A DNA stretch of 64,000 nt from Daldinia sp. FL1419. Lineage: Eukaryota; Ascomycota; Sordariomycetes; Xylariales; Hypoxylaceae. A program made the position numbers and the translations under genes. Positions 23,455 through 35,238 of the stretch are shown here, piece by piece (within the stretch, counting starts at the first letter, position 1; every line of letters begins with the position of its first letter). The stretch is from NCBI GenBank assembly GCA_025201765.1, contig MU623463.1, positions 45,052 to 109,051 on the forward strand, in the 5' to 3' direction. The notes under the pieces are model-generated. The model had not been told where the DNA came from. It saw only the letters and a list, made by a program, of their open reading frames with translations, and made no database searches.

Positions 23455-24431
23455 GCTTGTTTTACAGTGTCAAAATTTGGATCTTGTATAATAGGTTCTT
23501 GGTCGCGGCTTTGAACTACTTAATTGAAATCCCCCTTTAGAATCCATCCTTGCTTTAAAAGCGACCGTACGTGTGAATTTTCATGTATTGAAGAGTCGTC
23601 ATCAAGTAAGCGTAGGAATTGAGCTGTCCTCGAGGGATCGGCGGCAAGTTGCTGCAATAAGTAGGAGCTATTCAAAAAAAAAAAAAAAAAAAATTTTGTA
23701 TATACACTACAAGTTCCTCACTTGGCCTCCACCAATTTCAAAACTTGAGCACGCCAAGTCATGACTATAGATGTTGCGGTCACAAGAATTGCGAGCATCT
23801 TGGCAGAGCGGTGATGTATGAAAAAAAAAGGGGCGGAGAGTGGAGGCAAGCGATGCAACGGTGACATTGATGGACACTGAAATTTTATCAGATCATCTTA
23901 TCAACCGCCAACGGTTTTAGTTAGGCGAGGACCTTTATACTACCTATGGAGGTACCTGTTGCAGTAGCAGACGGGAATTTACGTAAAAGTCATGGAACTA
24001 GGTAGTAAGTGAACCGGCACATCTCCGCTTTTGATGTTTATCAGATCCGAATTAGATCCATTTTTCTTATCAGATCCGAAATGGTCGGAAGTCCTTGTTT
24101 CGTAGGTACCTACCTAATATGGCACTTTGGTTTATAGGTACGTTGCCCACGTAGTCGCCGTATTTCAAGCCAGAAAAAAAAAAGAAAAAAAAGGATGCTT
24201 CCCGCCCCAGAAATGCCAAGCTGTCTGGGTTTTCCTAAGCGCAATTTCCTCGCCGGTCGCGGATTGTGTCGTCCGCCTAGCTACCTAGGTACCTAGGTAG
24301 GTATCTGTCTTGAGTGGTTATGATATTGGTATCTACCTATCTTTATATTCCTTTTTTACTTATATCTGGCCCTTAGAGACAACAAGAAACATGCAAAGTT
24401 GGGAGTGTGTATGACGGATCGTTAAAGAACC
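23455..24431. other. Intergenic region upstream of the ABC transporter
   Basis: No gene seen. It contains a poly-A run near 23675, a second A-rich tract near 24175, and at 24277-24305 a CCTAGCTACCTAGGTACC palindromic run that ends about 127 bp before the ABC transporter ATG. Confidence 0.5.
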
Positions 24432-27400
24432 ATGACGGAAGAAAAAGGAGGCGAGACTAACAAGTCTACGAAAGAGAAAGTAGTATGCTATTTTTATATG
24501 TTATTCCCCCTACTTGGATCCTGCACGACCTCTAATAATATGAGCAGGCTCGCGGAAAGGTATTTACCTATATTCGTTTACTTTTGTTTTCGAACCCAAC
24601 GTGGTTGGATTTGGGCCTCATCCTCTGCGGTGTTATATTCGCTATAGCCGCCGGCACTCCTTACCCGCTCATAGCTATCCTCTTCGGTGAACTCGTTAAT
24701 AATCTCAATGGATTAACATGCGATGTCCGTTCCAATGTCGACACAACACAATATAGGGGTACCATTGACGGTATCCTCGTAAAGCTTGTTGCCCTCGCCG
24801 CTGCGCAGTTCGTTCTCGTGTATTTACACACGGTCTGCTGGAATGTCCAATCCCAGCGATTAATGCATAGACTACGAGATCGCTACCTTCAACACGTCTT
24901 GCGTCAGGAGGTCAGCTTCTTCGATGATAAACACGCAGGCGAAATAAGTGCTCGGATAGATGACGAGTTCACCGCTATTCAGACCGGAACGAGCGAGAAG
25001 GTTGGTAGATTTATTGGTCAATCGAGCTTTTTTGTAACAGCCTTCGTTGTCGCTTTCATCAAACAGCCAACATTAGCAGCGATACTTTTCTCGCTCACCC
25101 CTGCGTTTGTTGCCTTGACTTTCGCCGGGAGTTATTTCTTCAAAAAGTTTGCTACGAAATCGGCCGCTTCGTTCGCAGCCGGGGGATCTATAGCTTCAGA
25201 GGCACTTTCCCGGATTTCAATTGTTCGGGCCTTCGATGCCGGGCCAAGACTCGAGGCGAAATTCTCCAAGCATATGGCGCTTGCACATAAATTTGCGAAG
25301 AAGAAAAGTGTCGTAGCAGGTATACAAGCTGGTTTATTATACTTTATTGCCTACAGCTCGAACGCTTTGGCCTATTGGCAAGGGAGTCGCATGATCGCTG
25401 ATGCAATCAGTGGCAAGGGCGATGCGACATTCGGTCAAGTATACACAGTTGTATTCTTGCTTGTCGATGCTTGCATCATTTTAGGTGGACTTGCGCCGCT
25501 TTTCCCAATTTTCGGAGCCGCTTCGTCAGCTTACGAGAGGATCGAGGGTGATCTGAACCGTCATTCGCCAATTGATGCCGATTCTGGGGAGAAACTCCCT
25601 TCTGACGCTCCAGGATGCATCGAGATGCGCGGCATCTCCTTCGCGTACCCATCCCGGCCTGATACCTTAGCTTTAAAGAATGTGGATTTGACATTTGCGG
25701 CAGGGAAGCATACAGCTATCGTTGGACAGTCTGGTAGTGGAAAGTCTACGATTGCAGCTTTGATAAACCGCCTCTACGAGCCGACCGCTGGTACGATTGT
25801 ATTCGATGGTATGGATATACAATTGCTAAGTCTTAAGAATTTGAGGGGACACGTGAGTTTGGTTCAACAGGAATCTGAGCTCTTTAGCCGCTCTATTTTC
25901 GAGAACATTGCCCTTGGCCTTGCGAACTCTTCCCGACCCGAACACCAGGATTTTAGATCTGTGATCGTGGAGGCGGAATTGGAGGATTTTATTAGTACCT
26001 GCTCGGGTGATATCCTAAAAGCGGCGGCTAACAAAGGAGGGGCTATCGCTCAAATTGCTGCACTGGTCCAGAAGGCAGCTAATCTAGCTGACCTAACCTT
26101 TATCGATGCTCTTGATCAAGGATTCGGTACCAAGATTGGAACGGGACTCGTAAGCGGAGGCCAAGCTCAAAGGATTGCTTTGGCTAGATCATTAATCCGG
26201 GACCCCAAGGTCCTAGTTCTCGACGAAGCTACAGCGTCGTTGGATTCTACCACCGAGAAAAGAATTCAGGAAAGTATCGACAAACTAGCTACAGGGAGAA
26301 CTATAATTTCGATAGCACACCGACTCTCGACGATTTCCCACGTCGACCATGTTATTGTCATGCAAGGAGCTGAAGTGGTCGAACAAGGCTCATACCAAGA
26401 GCTTCAGGAGCGAGGCGGTGCTTTTTCAAATCTACTCGCCCTACAGGGCCTAGAGAGCGTGGTAGAAAAGGCTTCGGGGTCGTCGTCTCTGAATAATACG
26501 GATACAGAGTCCTTAGACGGCGCAACGGCTAAAGACCTCCAACCTGGAAAAATCGGAAGGGCAGAGAATGCTGCCCAAGCCACCCCTGAAAAAATAGCTC
26601 CAATTGGAGCTGACAAGTCGGTCTCTTCTAATGAAGTCCTGTCTGGAATGAGCTGGTTAATTAGGCCCGATCTTGCCTGGTTCGTTGTTGCTGTGCCTTG
26701 TGCAATGATCGTTGGCTGTACTTTCTCGGCAATGGCTCTGATATTTGGACATACTGTCAGTGCTCTTAGTGCTTGCGACGCTACAGCATCGCGCATCATA
26801 TACCTGGGTTACTTTTTTAGTGGCCTGGTATTTATGCTGGCGGTTGTCGAATTCCTCGCCAATGTTGGTAGCTGGTCTTTATTCGGTAGGATATCCGAGA
26901 ATCTGGTCTACCGAATTCGTATTCTAAGCTTTAGAACGTTATTAAACCAGAGTGTTCAGTGGCACAACTCTGAAAACCGAACTCCGACGTATCTTCTTAC
27001 TATCATAACGAAGGACGGCGCCTCTATAGCGGCATTTAGCGGGAGCATTATTGCCACGGCGCTCTCGATCTTAATTAATTTCTTCGTCGCTATAATAATT
27101 AGCCACGCCTTCGCATGGAAAATTGCTCTCGTCTGCCTAGCTATGGTTCCCATTTTGTTCGGAGCTGGGATACTTCAGATCAAGGCCACTTCCCGGCACC
27201 AAGAACGAAGCCACAAAGCCTTTGTTAAGGCGATAGGGATCACCGTGGAGGCCGTCAACCAAATCAAGACTGTCACGAGTTTCTCGTTGGGGGACGAAAT
27301 TATTAACAGGTACCGAAGAGCTTTGAAAAAGCCGAAAGCGAGTATGATTGGAGAAGCGCTGCACGCCTGTCTATACCTCTCAATAGCCAACAGTACGGGC

Positions 27401-28477
27401 CTCTTCGTTTACTCATTGTCTTACTGGTGGGGTTCTCAACTTATCATGCGCGGCGAATACACTCAAACGCAATTCTATATCGTACAAGTCTCGATGTTGG
27501 TTAGTGCGACGCTATGGGGCCAGATGTTTTCTCTTGCGCCCGAATTTTCGCGAGCCAAAAGTGCAGCGTCCCGAACGCTGGGTGTTATCAATCTAGGGAA
27601 TGATAGAAGACTTGCAACACCTTCGGAGATTCTTGGCTCGACAGATCGGGATACCGCGGGCGGGAATAGCCGTGACATAGAGGCCGAAGCAGATAGTAAG
27701 CCTCAAACGGTGAACATGGGGATGGGGGCGGTTAGAGGTCTAAAAGTTGCATTTAAAAATGTTTCCTTCACCTATCCATCCCGGCCTGATCAGCCAAGTT
27801 TAAAGGGAGTTTCCTTTACTGTTCAACCGGGCCAGTTCTTCGGCATCGTAGGCCCTTCAGGGGCTGGGAAATCGACTATTATGAGCCTCATTCAAGGAAT
27901 GTACTCTCCGTCATTAGGGTCCGTAGAGATTGGCGGGGTAGATATTTCCTTGTGCGAAAACTCTAGCTTCCGTGAGAATACCGCAGTTGTCCCACAGGAC
28001 AGCGCGTTGTTCAATGGCAGTATCAAGTTTAACGTAGGGCTCGGCGCCCGTCCAAGCCACGACGCCAGTGACGTCGAGATCGAAGACGCTTGCCGTATAG
28101 CAAATATCCATGACACTATCGTAGAACTTCCACAAGGTTACGATACCGAATGCGGGCCGAATGGCTCGCGTCTCTCAGGAGGCCAACGCCAGAGAGTGGC
28201 AGTTGCACGTGCTCTAGTACGAAGCCCGGGTCTTTTACTACTCGACGAGCCTTCAAGTGCTTTGGATGCCGAGAGTGAACGGGCCGTCAGATTAGGAATA
28301 GAAAATTTTGCTTCGCAGGGAAGTACAGTGATCGCTATAACTCATAGACTCCATACTGTTCAAAAAGCCGATGTGATTTTGGTTGTGGAAGGCGGGAAAA
28401 TCGTGGACAAGGGTACTCATAGCGATTTAATGGAGCGGAGCGAGAGTTATCGGTTGAATGCCCTACGGCAGATTTAG
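24432..28477 (+). CDS. ABCB-type full ABC transporter (MDR/Ste6-like)
   Basis: An ATP-driven exporter of the multidrug-resistance type with architecture TMD-NBD-TMD-NBD. Two exons, 24432-24479 and 24548-28477, with a 68 nt intron give 1,325 aa. The small first exon encodes MTEEKGGETNKSTKEK and splices to ARGKVFTYIRLLLFSNPTW, a normal cytosolic lead-in to TM1. NBD1 has Walker A GQSGSGKST (about 409), a signature reading VSGGQ instead of LSGGQ, and Walker B VLVLDEATASLD. NBD2 has GPSGAGKST (about 1118), canonical LSGGQRQRV and LLLDEPSSALD. Two sets of hydrophobic helices precede the NBDs. Fungal ABCB proteins beside biosynthetic genes commonly export the product or give self-protection; that role is inferred here. 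Confidence in the family is high. Confidence 0.93.
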
Positions 28478-29046
28478 TAGTAGTATCGCACGGGAGAAAA
28501 GGGGTAGAAAACCGCGATAGGGTGAAAGGCATATAAAAACTCAAGTATAGTGACAGGGGAAAAGTATGAGAAGTGTTGATATATTATTTAGACAGGCTGA
28601 GAATGTAATTACCTCTAGCTCAACTTCCCTCTAAGCCAAGTATACACAGTCTCATCTCTTGACGCCGCTTAACTTCCACCAATCCTTTCGAGCGTTAAAT
28701 ACTGCCAAAATGGTGCCGGTTGGTAGCCCAGTATTCCTCGAGCTCTTAAGAGGTCTTTAACAACCAATGGCTGTGTTGATAAAGTCCTAGTGAGGTGTTC
28801 GCAAAGTTTTCTTTCCACATAACTCTTCACCTAAAACTCTCCCGCATCCTACTGCATCCTCATATATCCTTACGAAGATACTGCTAGACCCCGGGGTTTG
28901 ATTCCCTCGACGTCTACTTGGCCTTCTTTTTATCTTAAATTTTTTCAAGGCCGCCCTGTGCGCTTGGATACGCGCATAGATCTCCAAACTGCTCGGAGAA
29001 GGTTAGATTCAGACCGTTTCTTCTCCCCGATCAAACGATTACTCGA
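28478..29046. other. Intergenic region downstream of the ABC transporter
   Basis: No gene recognised. It presumably includes the ABC transporter 3' UTR. Confidence 0.5.
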
Positions 29047-29571
29047 CTACGCCGGGCTAGAAGACCACGCAAGCTTTTTCTGGCATTCCGGCAGCTTGCC
29101 ACGAGCTAATATACCGACGTACGCAGTAATCCTCTTCTAGCGTCCAGCTTTCAGTTTTGAGTGATTTTAGGCGATAGTACATCAGAAGGCGATTCTGTCG
29201 CGATAGCTTGTCAAAGGCGGTTTGGGCAGCAGGACTAGCTGCGACTGCAACGAGGAACCCTGGCAGCTCTGCCGTTGCTTGCCCCGCATAAGCGGTGTTC
29301 CAGCGGCCGTCCGCTTTAGCAGCCTCGACGGCGCGACGTTCTGCATCTGTCATCCGACCCTCGCGTTCGAGACGTGCCATATGCTCGACATTCCGCCTCG
29401 ACTAGCTGCTTCGTGGCGCACTTGGTGAATATGTGAGTGAGGTTGGGGACGTAGCGCCCTTCTTGGCCAGGTAGCGTTAAGCATACACCCTTGGGCGTGC
29501 TAACTACGGAACAGCCATTTTGACCACGCCGCTGCGTCGGAAATGGTGAGGATCGGAAGTTCTACAGGCAT
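29047..29571 (-). pseudogene. Decayed YdeI/OmdA-family (bacteriocin-protection-like) gene
   Basis: Three reading frames on the minus strand together resemble one YdeI/OmdA-type protein. The start at 29571 gives MPVELPILTISDAAAWSKWL, then a stop. A second frame reads GVCLTL and NLTH. A third frame continues TYSPSAPRSS, stop, SRRNVEHMARLEREGRM, then AVEAAKADGRWNTAYAG and SRQNRLLMYYRLKSLKTES, where it leaves the family. The family C-terminus KRITAYVGILARGK resumes in another frame and ends near 29047. Lesions are an early stop, a TAG where the family has Trp (TGG, a RIP-compatible G-to-A change), loss of the region that should contain the GWIDG-like motif, and a C-terminal frameshift. The family is bacterial in origin and patchy in fungi, so an old transfer is plausible. 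The longest open piece (29380-29057) should not be taken for an intact gene. Confidence 0.7.
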
Positions 29572-30627
29572 AACTGGTTGGCATTAAATCGTGGTTAAAT
29601 CGTGGTCAAATGCGCAGATATGATAAATACCTACCTACCTAATTTCCACGTATTCCCGTTTATATGTGTTAGTTAGTTACATATTGAGCAGCGGAATATT
29701 TAGAATTATTACACGGGATCGATCGAATAGATGTTCCTGTTTGTATAAGTCAGGCTTCGAAATCCAAAAACCATCGCTAATGTCCGCGGTTACCTTGCTG
29801 GTTAACGAGATTCGACGCGACGCGGATCCGTACTTCTGGTGCTTAGGTACCTTTATCTTCAAAAGAATTATTAACTACCTAACTAGGTAACCTTAGGCAT
29901 GCCCATTATGCGCATAATAGATCTATTATGCGTTATTATGTATACTGCGCCTATTATGTACATAATGCAACACGCATAATGCGATTATTAGGTAATACCC
30001 CCTTAGAAATTTTACTACTAAAAACACGTAACATTTCAAGGTAAAAACAAAGTATGATAAAATTGAAAAAATATTAAATCAGTTTCAAATGCTTATTAAA
30101 GAAAATCTGATAGCTTAATTCAAAGCTATTAATTGAAGCAACTTTTCATAATAGCAAAAGTCCTGCCACAATATTTCAATACCTACCCTTTTTAGTACTA
30201 GTGCACCGGATAAACGGGGGGTATATATCCGTTATGCGCATAATAAATCTATTATGCGTTATTATAAGTTATTATACGTTATTATACGCTAAGCGCATAA
30301 TGAAATTCGCATCCCTAGGTAACCTTAGACAAGAGTTACACGGACCCTTGCTCAGGAAAAAGAAGCGTGCCTTGCCCTGTTTGAATTATTTTATCCCAAC
30401 TGCATAAAATAGATTCGACCACATGTGCATTACCCCCACATTAGCGTAGGTTAGCATCTAACCTTACATAAGTAGCGCCCCTATTCAACAGGGGGGCTAT
30501 TGGCGCAGATATACGAGGACTTACTTACCTCCCTATAAGTAGGTCGCGAGGAAAGTATCTTAGATAAATGAGCCTAAGAGGTATACTTGGATGCCAACTT
30601 AATAATCGACAAATAAAATAGCCCATC
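29572..30627. other. Intergenic region upstream of the NRPS-like gene
   Basis: No gene is supported. Apart from the repeat-rich insertion at 29883-30328, the last 300 bp are unremarkable and should hold the promoter of the NRPS-like gene. Confidence 0.5.
29883..30328. mobile_element. Candidate MITE-like insertion with CATAATGCG repeats and 14-bp flanking repeat
   Basis: The 14-mer CTAGGTAACCTTAG occurs at 29883-29896 and again, identical, at 30315-30328. Between them are 418 bp of AT-rich sequence. Its two ends both carry ATTATGCGC(A)TAAT-type palindromes, and TTATGCGCATAATARATCTATTATGCG-like units occur near both ends (about 29908 and 30232; shown here in pieces). This could be a small non-autonomous transposon with its target duplication. 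Against it, a 14 bp duplication is unusual and the flanking word belongs to a TAGGTACC-like repeat theme that is common in this window. Confidence 0.4.
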
Positions 30628-33600
30628 ATGGGGACAACCAGCGTCACAGCATATGGACGGAGACTCATCCCGCAGGTCTTAGACGAACTCGCAGAAAAGG
30701 ACCCCTTTAGAGTCTATGCCACAATACCAAGAACTTCCGACGTAAAGGATGGATATAGAGATGTTTCAGTAGCCGAACTTGCCCGCTGTGTTAATTTTAT
30801 GGCCAAGTGGCTTGTAAACAACTTTGGGCGGAGCGACAGCTTCGAAACGATTACCTACATAGGGCTATCCGATCTTCGAGGTCCCATTGTTCTTCTAGGG
30901 GCGATCAAGGCAGGATATAAGGTTCGGAATTCCTCGTCTTCTTAGCTTTGGCTTTACTTACATTCGTAGCTTTTTGTTCCGTCGCCCCGTAACCCACCTA
31001 CAACCAATTGTGCCTTGATGAACGAGACGGAAAGCTCTAAGTTGTTATATACTGCAGAAATCGCCCCCTTAATAAGACCCCTACGGCCTATGATATCATC
31101 GCTTAGCATCAGTGTAATTCCCTCTCTCCAAGAGATGCTGGAGAGTGACCCAGAGCCGTACCCATACCTGAAAAGCTTTGATGGAGCCAGAAATGACCCC
31201 TTTGTGGTCTTGCATTCTTCCGGGTCAACTGGTGAGCAAAAAGTCCGTTTAATACGAGCTATGCAGAGCTAAATTCATTGCAGGCCTACCAAAGCCAATA
31301 ACGTGTACCCATGGCTCATGGGCTGCTCACGATAATGAGCATAACCTGCCAGCACCAATGGGGCGTAAGAAACAGGATTCCACTGTATTTCATCTCAACG
31401 GCGAAGCTCGCCTATACCTAATGCTACCATTCTTCCACGTGAGTTCACATGTAACCATGTGGAATGCTTCGAATCTAACTTGACGTGTAGCTTGGAGGAT
31501 TCGTATTTTTCTTGAGTGAGCACTAACATCGTTAGTTAAGATAATAAGTATATCAGCAGAGCTAATGGGCGGCAGATCATGCAATCTGTAATACTTTGAC
31601 GCTTGTACTTGGCCCACCTCATATAGCCCCTGACGCACAGTTAGTAAAAGAGATAGCGCAGCAACAAAAACTACGAGGAATCATGGTCACACCTGCGCTA
31701 GTGGAGCAACTTGTTCAAGATCCAGCGGGCATGAGCTTGATCAACAACCTCGAGTTCCTAGCTTGTGCCGGAGCTCCGCTTCCTGCCGCAGTTGGGGATA
31801 GGATCAAAGACGCCGTCAAGGTATTCAATTTTATCGGATCTACCGAGACATTTCCCTTGCCTGAATTATCCAAGTCTCCGGATGATTGGATATATCACGA
31901 GTTCAATCCCAATCTTAAGCACGAGATGGAACTCTACGATCCTCTTCTTGAGACATATGAGCTGGTTATATTCGCCGACGAGAGCACAAAGGACACGTCC
32001 CCTCTATACCATAACCTACCCAGCACTAATCCATACTACACGAAAGACCTGTTCACACGGCATCCTGAAAAGCCTAGCCTCTTTAAATATTACGGGCGAA
32101 AGGACGACATTCTCGTGCTGGCCAATGGAGAGAAGGTCAATCCCATCCCACTCGAGCAGCGTATACAGGGACACCCACTCATAAAGGGTGCAATCGTAGT
32201 TGGGAACGGAAGGACTCAACCAGCGCTCCTAATGGAGCCCAGGACGCACCCTGATGTAGATTTGGTGGAAATGTTATGGCCACTAATTAACGAGTCTAAC
32301 ACATATGTACCCGGTCAAGGACGTATCGCTAGGGATAAGGTGATAGTCGCGACACCCGAAAAGCCCTTTCTCAGAACAGGTAAAGGAACCATCACCCGCA
32401 AGCTTACCGAAGAAATCTACAAGGACGAAATAGAAGCTATCTATTCCGATTCACCATACCAAGGTAATATCATGAAAGTCGACTTAGAGACAGGTCCTGG
32501 AGGTGGTTATGGGCTGCCTAAAATCACGAGCTTCCTGAAAGAAGTTCTCGCAATATCCTTCCACCCAAAGGAGGCCGTTGGAGAAGATGACGATTTCTTT
32601 GCACACGGCCTTGACTCGGTACAAACCTTAGAGATCATTGCTAGCTTGAAACGTAGATTGGTATGCTACACTTCAAGTTCCGTTGCCTGGATCTCGCCAC
32701 GTACGATATTTTACAATCCAACTATCAGTGACCTTTCGAAGGTGTTGATGGCATTTTTGAACGAAGGTATCGTCCCTGAGGAGGGCTTACAGGAAGATAA
32801 GCAATCTGCTATAGATGAGGCCGTAGCTAGATATGCGAAGGACTTGCCGCCCAAATCCGAGTCGCGAGCTACGCAGGATACACACACCTCCATAATTGCT
32901 GTGCTTGGCTCAACAGGTTATCTCGGCTCCTACTTCATCGTATCTTTTCTAAAGAACCAAGGGATCCAGAAAATTATTTGTCTTAATCGCAGTCAAAGCC
33001 ATGATGCACAAGAAAGGCAAACCAAAACTCTGAATAGTCTAGATAGTACCTTAGGCCATCTCCTACACAAGCTTACCTATATCCAAGTCAAGTTCGGGGA
33101 GCCGCTCTTCGGGCTTTGTCGGGAGCATTACGATATGTTAGTCAATGATGTCGACGTCATTCTCTACAATTCGTGGAGGCTGGACTTTGGTCTCGCGATT
33201 CGGTCGTTCGAACCGTTTCTTCGGACAACACGCGATTTGGTTGACCTGTCGGCAGCAAGCAAGCGCAGCATGCGGATTGCTTTCATTAGTTCCGTGTCTT
33301 CAGTCGGGAATCTGGCCACGAAAATAACCGTCCCGGAAGGCCCAGTCGACGACGCCCTCGCCGCAATAAATACTGGGTACGGCCAATCAAAACTGGCTGC
33401 TGAAAGAATCCTGGTGGCTGCGAACAGAAGATCCGGCATTCCGGTTTCCATCATCCGTATTGGCCAGGTTGGTGGCCCAAGCCTAGGAACCGCCGGCGCT
33501 TGGGCGGACCAGGTCTGGATCTCAGCGATCCTACGAACTTCCAAAAAGCTCGGTTTTATTCCGAGTTCGGTGGCCCCAATAGATTGGGTTCCCGTAGATA

Positions 33601-33968
33601 TCGTTTCCCGGATGCTGGAGAGCTTCTGTTTTAGACCTGCGCAAGAGGATCCCCAAGTGTACAATATCGTATCGGATAAAGCCCAGCCTTGGGGGTTCCT
33701 AGTTGACGCTGCGAGGGGGTTGATAAGTGCTCCGAGTCCGATACCTCTGCGAGATTGGGTTGGCAAGCTGCGAGATATCTCAAATTCAAGTTATCAAGAC
33801 ACAGCTGACCTCCCAGCTCTGAAGATGCTAGGATTTTATGAAACGCTTGGTGATGGAACAAGCAATCTGAGATACGCGACTAATCATGCGAAGAAAGTAT
33901 CTGGAATCGAGTTCCCTGTTGTAGACACGGAACTTCTAACGTCTTGGTTGAAAGACTGGGATCTTTGA
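30628..33968 (+). CDS. NRPS-like adenylate-forming reductase (A-T-R)
   Basis: A single-module enzyme that activates a carboxylic acid as its adenylate, loads it on a phosphopantetheine arm and releases it reductively with NAD(P)H. Five exons (30628-30921, 30970-31231, 31284-31438, 31491-31515, 31576-33968) with 48-60 nt introns give 1,042 aa, the usual size of fungal A-T-R reductases. Exon 4 is only 25 nt. The A domain shows HSSGSTG (180-186), LPFFHLGGF, FNFIGSTET, YYGRKDDILVLANGEKVNP and RTGKGTITRK. The carrier motif is HGLDSVQT with Ser at about 593. The reductase domain has GSTGYLGS (about 690) and YGQSKLAAE (Tyr about 847, Lys 851), as in extended SDRs. There is no condensation domain. 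Substrate specificity cannot be read reliably. This is the likely core enzyme of the cluster. Confidence 0.9.
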
Positions 33969-34164
33969 GTGACCTACTCTTTCACCCGTCGGAGCCGTAT
34001 TGCAATATTTATATTTGCCACTTATATTTATGGCACATACACTCACTTATCTGGGTAGATCCATTAAGGTATATAATCTAGGAATAGCACTAGGTAGTAC
34101 CAGTAGGATCCACGTGTATCGAATTTCAACCACCCGCGATCCCTCCGCATGCCATACACAGACC

Positions 34165-35238
34165 TCATTGACTACTGGAATGTAAAGATAGCGACTCCAC
34201 AAGCTCCAGAGTCTTGTGATCATCCAGCGCCGCTGCATATCGCCTCACCATAGCATCAACGCACTCTTTAGGCTGCATCTCATAAGGACACATTATCCAG
34301 CCTATTCCAGCCAGGAACGACTTTCGATATTCTTGCAATACATCCTCGTCCTTGCTCGAGAATGCCGGGCCGCCCAGCTTCGCGAGCGCAGCCAAATAGT
34401 GTTCTAAGATTTCGTATTCGTGAACTCTCCTATCCTCGGTGCTTAGAGCGCCGCCAATGAAGTAAGATACGTCGTGGAAAGCCGATCCAATATGGATCAC
34501 TTGCCAGTCGAGAAACCGGGGCGCACCGTCCTCGATGTATGTGTTACCAGTGTGAGGATCACCGTGTAATAGACACCGGAACTTGGGGTTTCTCGAGGCG
34601 TAATGTTTCCTGAGGACGTCGGTGACGCGCTTTTGATCTTTAAGATAATCATGAACAACCGGTCGATCAGGGCCGTGCACAACATCATCGAACGTCTGCA
34701 TCAGTGTAAGAATAGCTTGGTCGTAATCCGACGTGAGCCAGGCGTAGTCTGTCGGCTTGATGCCCCACGTCGACGCGTGCAACGCCGCAAGTTGTTCGAC
34801 ACCAGCGAGGACCCGCGTAATGGGCCATGTCTCTGTAGGCCGTCCGAATTCACAGCTTTTGGAAAGGTCGTCCATTACCACGATGCCTTGCTTGGGATTA
34901 CACCCAGCCCACCAAATCTTAGGAATCTCAATATGGCGGAGAGAGGGGGCGACGCGGTTGAAAAATTCGACCTCCAGCCGATACATCATGACAATCCACG
35001 GCACTTGTTCGATAAAGGATGGGTTAAATCCGCCTTTAATACAGAGACTTATCAGTCTCAGCGTTGTCTTATCCGTGCTGGTACTATCCTCGTAATTAAT
35101 ATTGACGAACAGCTTGGAAGCTGTACCGGACACAACCTTTTTCAACTCCATCGATTTGACGTTGACCTTTAGCACTTCTGTGAGCCAGGAGGCTGTGACC
35201 TCTTCCGGGATAAGGGGAAGTCGAGTTTGGTCGGCCAT
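34165..35238 (-). CDS. APH/EcKinase-like small-molecule phosphotransferase
   Basis: A single-exon 357 aa protein of the aminoglycoside-phosphotransferase/ecdysteroid-kinase-like fold. Seen directly: ELKKVVSGTASKLFVNINY (N-lobe), CIKGGF (ATP lysine region), VVMDDL (hinge-type segment), the Brenner motif LLHGDPHTGNTY, and FLDWQVIHIG carrying the metal-binding Asp. Members phosphorylate small molecules such as antibiotics, choline-like compounds or steroids. It converges on the NRPS-like gene with 196 bp between stop codons, consistent with the same cluster. It might modify an intermediate or inactivate the product inside the cell; both ideas are inference. The start ATG gives MADQTRLPLIPEEVT, normal for fungal relatives. 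Confidence 0.85.
   Translation of the reverse strand: MADQTRLPLIPEEVTASWLTEVLKVNVKSMELKKVVSGTASKLFVNINYEDSTSTDKTTLRLISLCIKGGFNPSFIEQVPWIVMMYRLEVEFFNRVAPSLRHIEIPKIWWAGCNPKQGIVVMDDLSKSCEFGRPTETWPITRVLAGVEQLAALHASTWGIKPTDYAWLTSDYDQAILTLMQTFDDVVHGPDRPVVHDYLKDQKRVTDVLRKHYASRNPKFRCLLHGDPHTGNTYIEDGAPRFLDWQVIHIGSAFHDVSYFIGGALSTEDRRVHEYEILEHYLAALAKLGGPAFSSKDEDVLQEYRKSFLAGIGWIMCPYEMQPKECVDAMVRRYAAALDDHKTLELVESLSLHSSSQ

Noticed and set aside
29057..29380. An intact 107 aa gene
   Set aside because: It covers only the middle of a YdeI/OmdA-like protein; the N- and C-terminal parts lie in other frames with stops.
29897..30314. CRISPR-like array
   Set aside because: The CATAATGCG repeats are short, palindromic and irregularly spaced, in a eukaryotic genome; they fit a MITE or simple repeats better.
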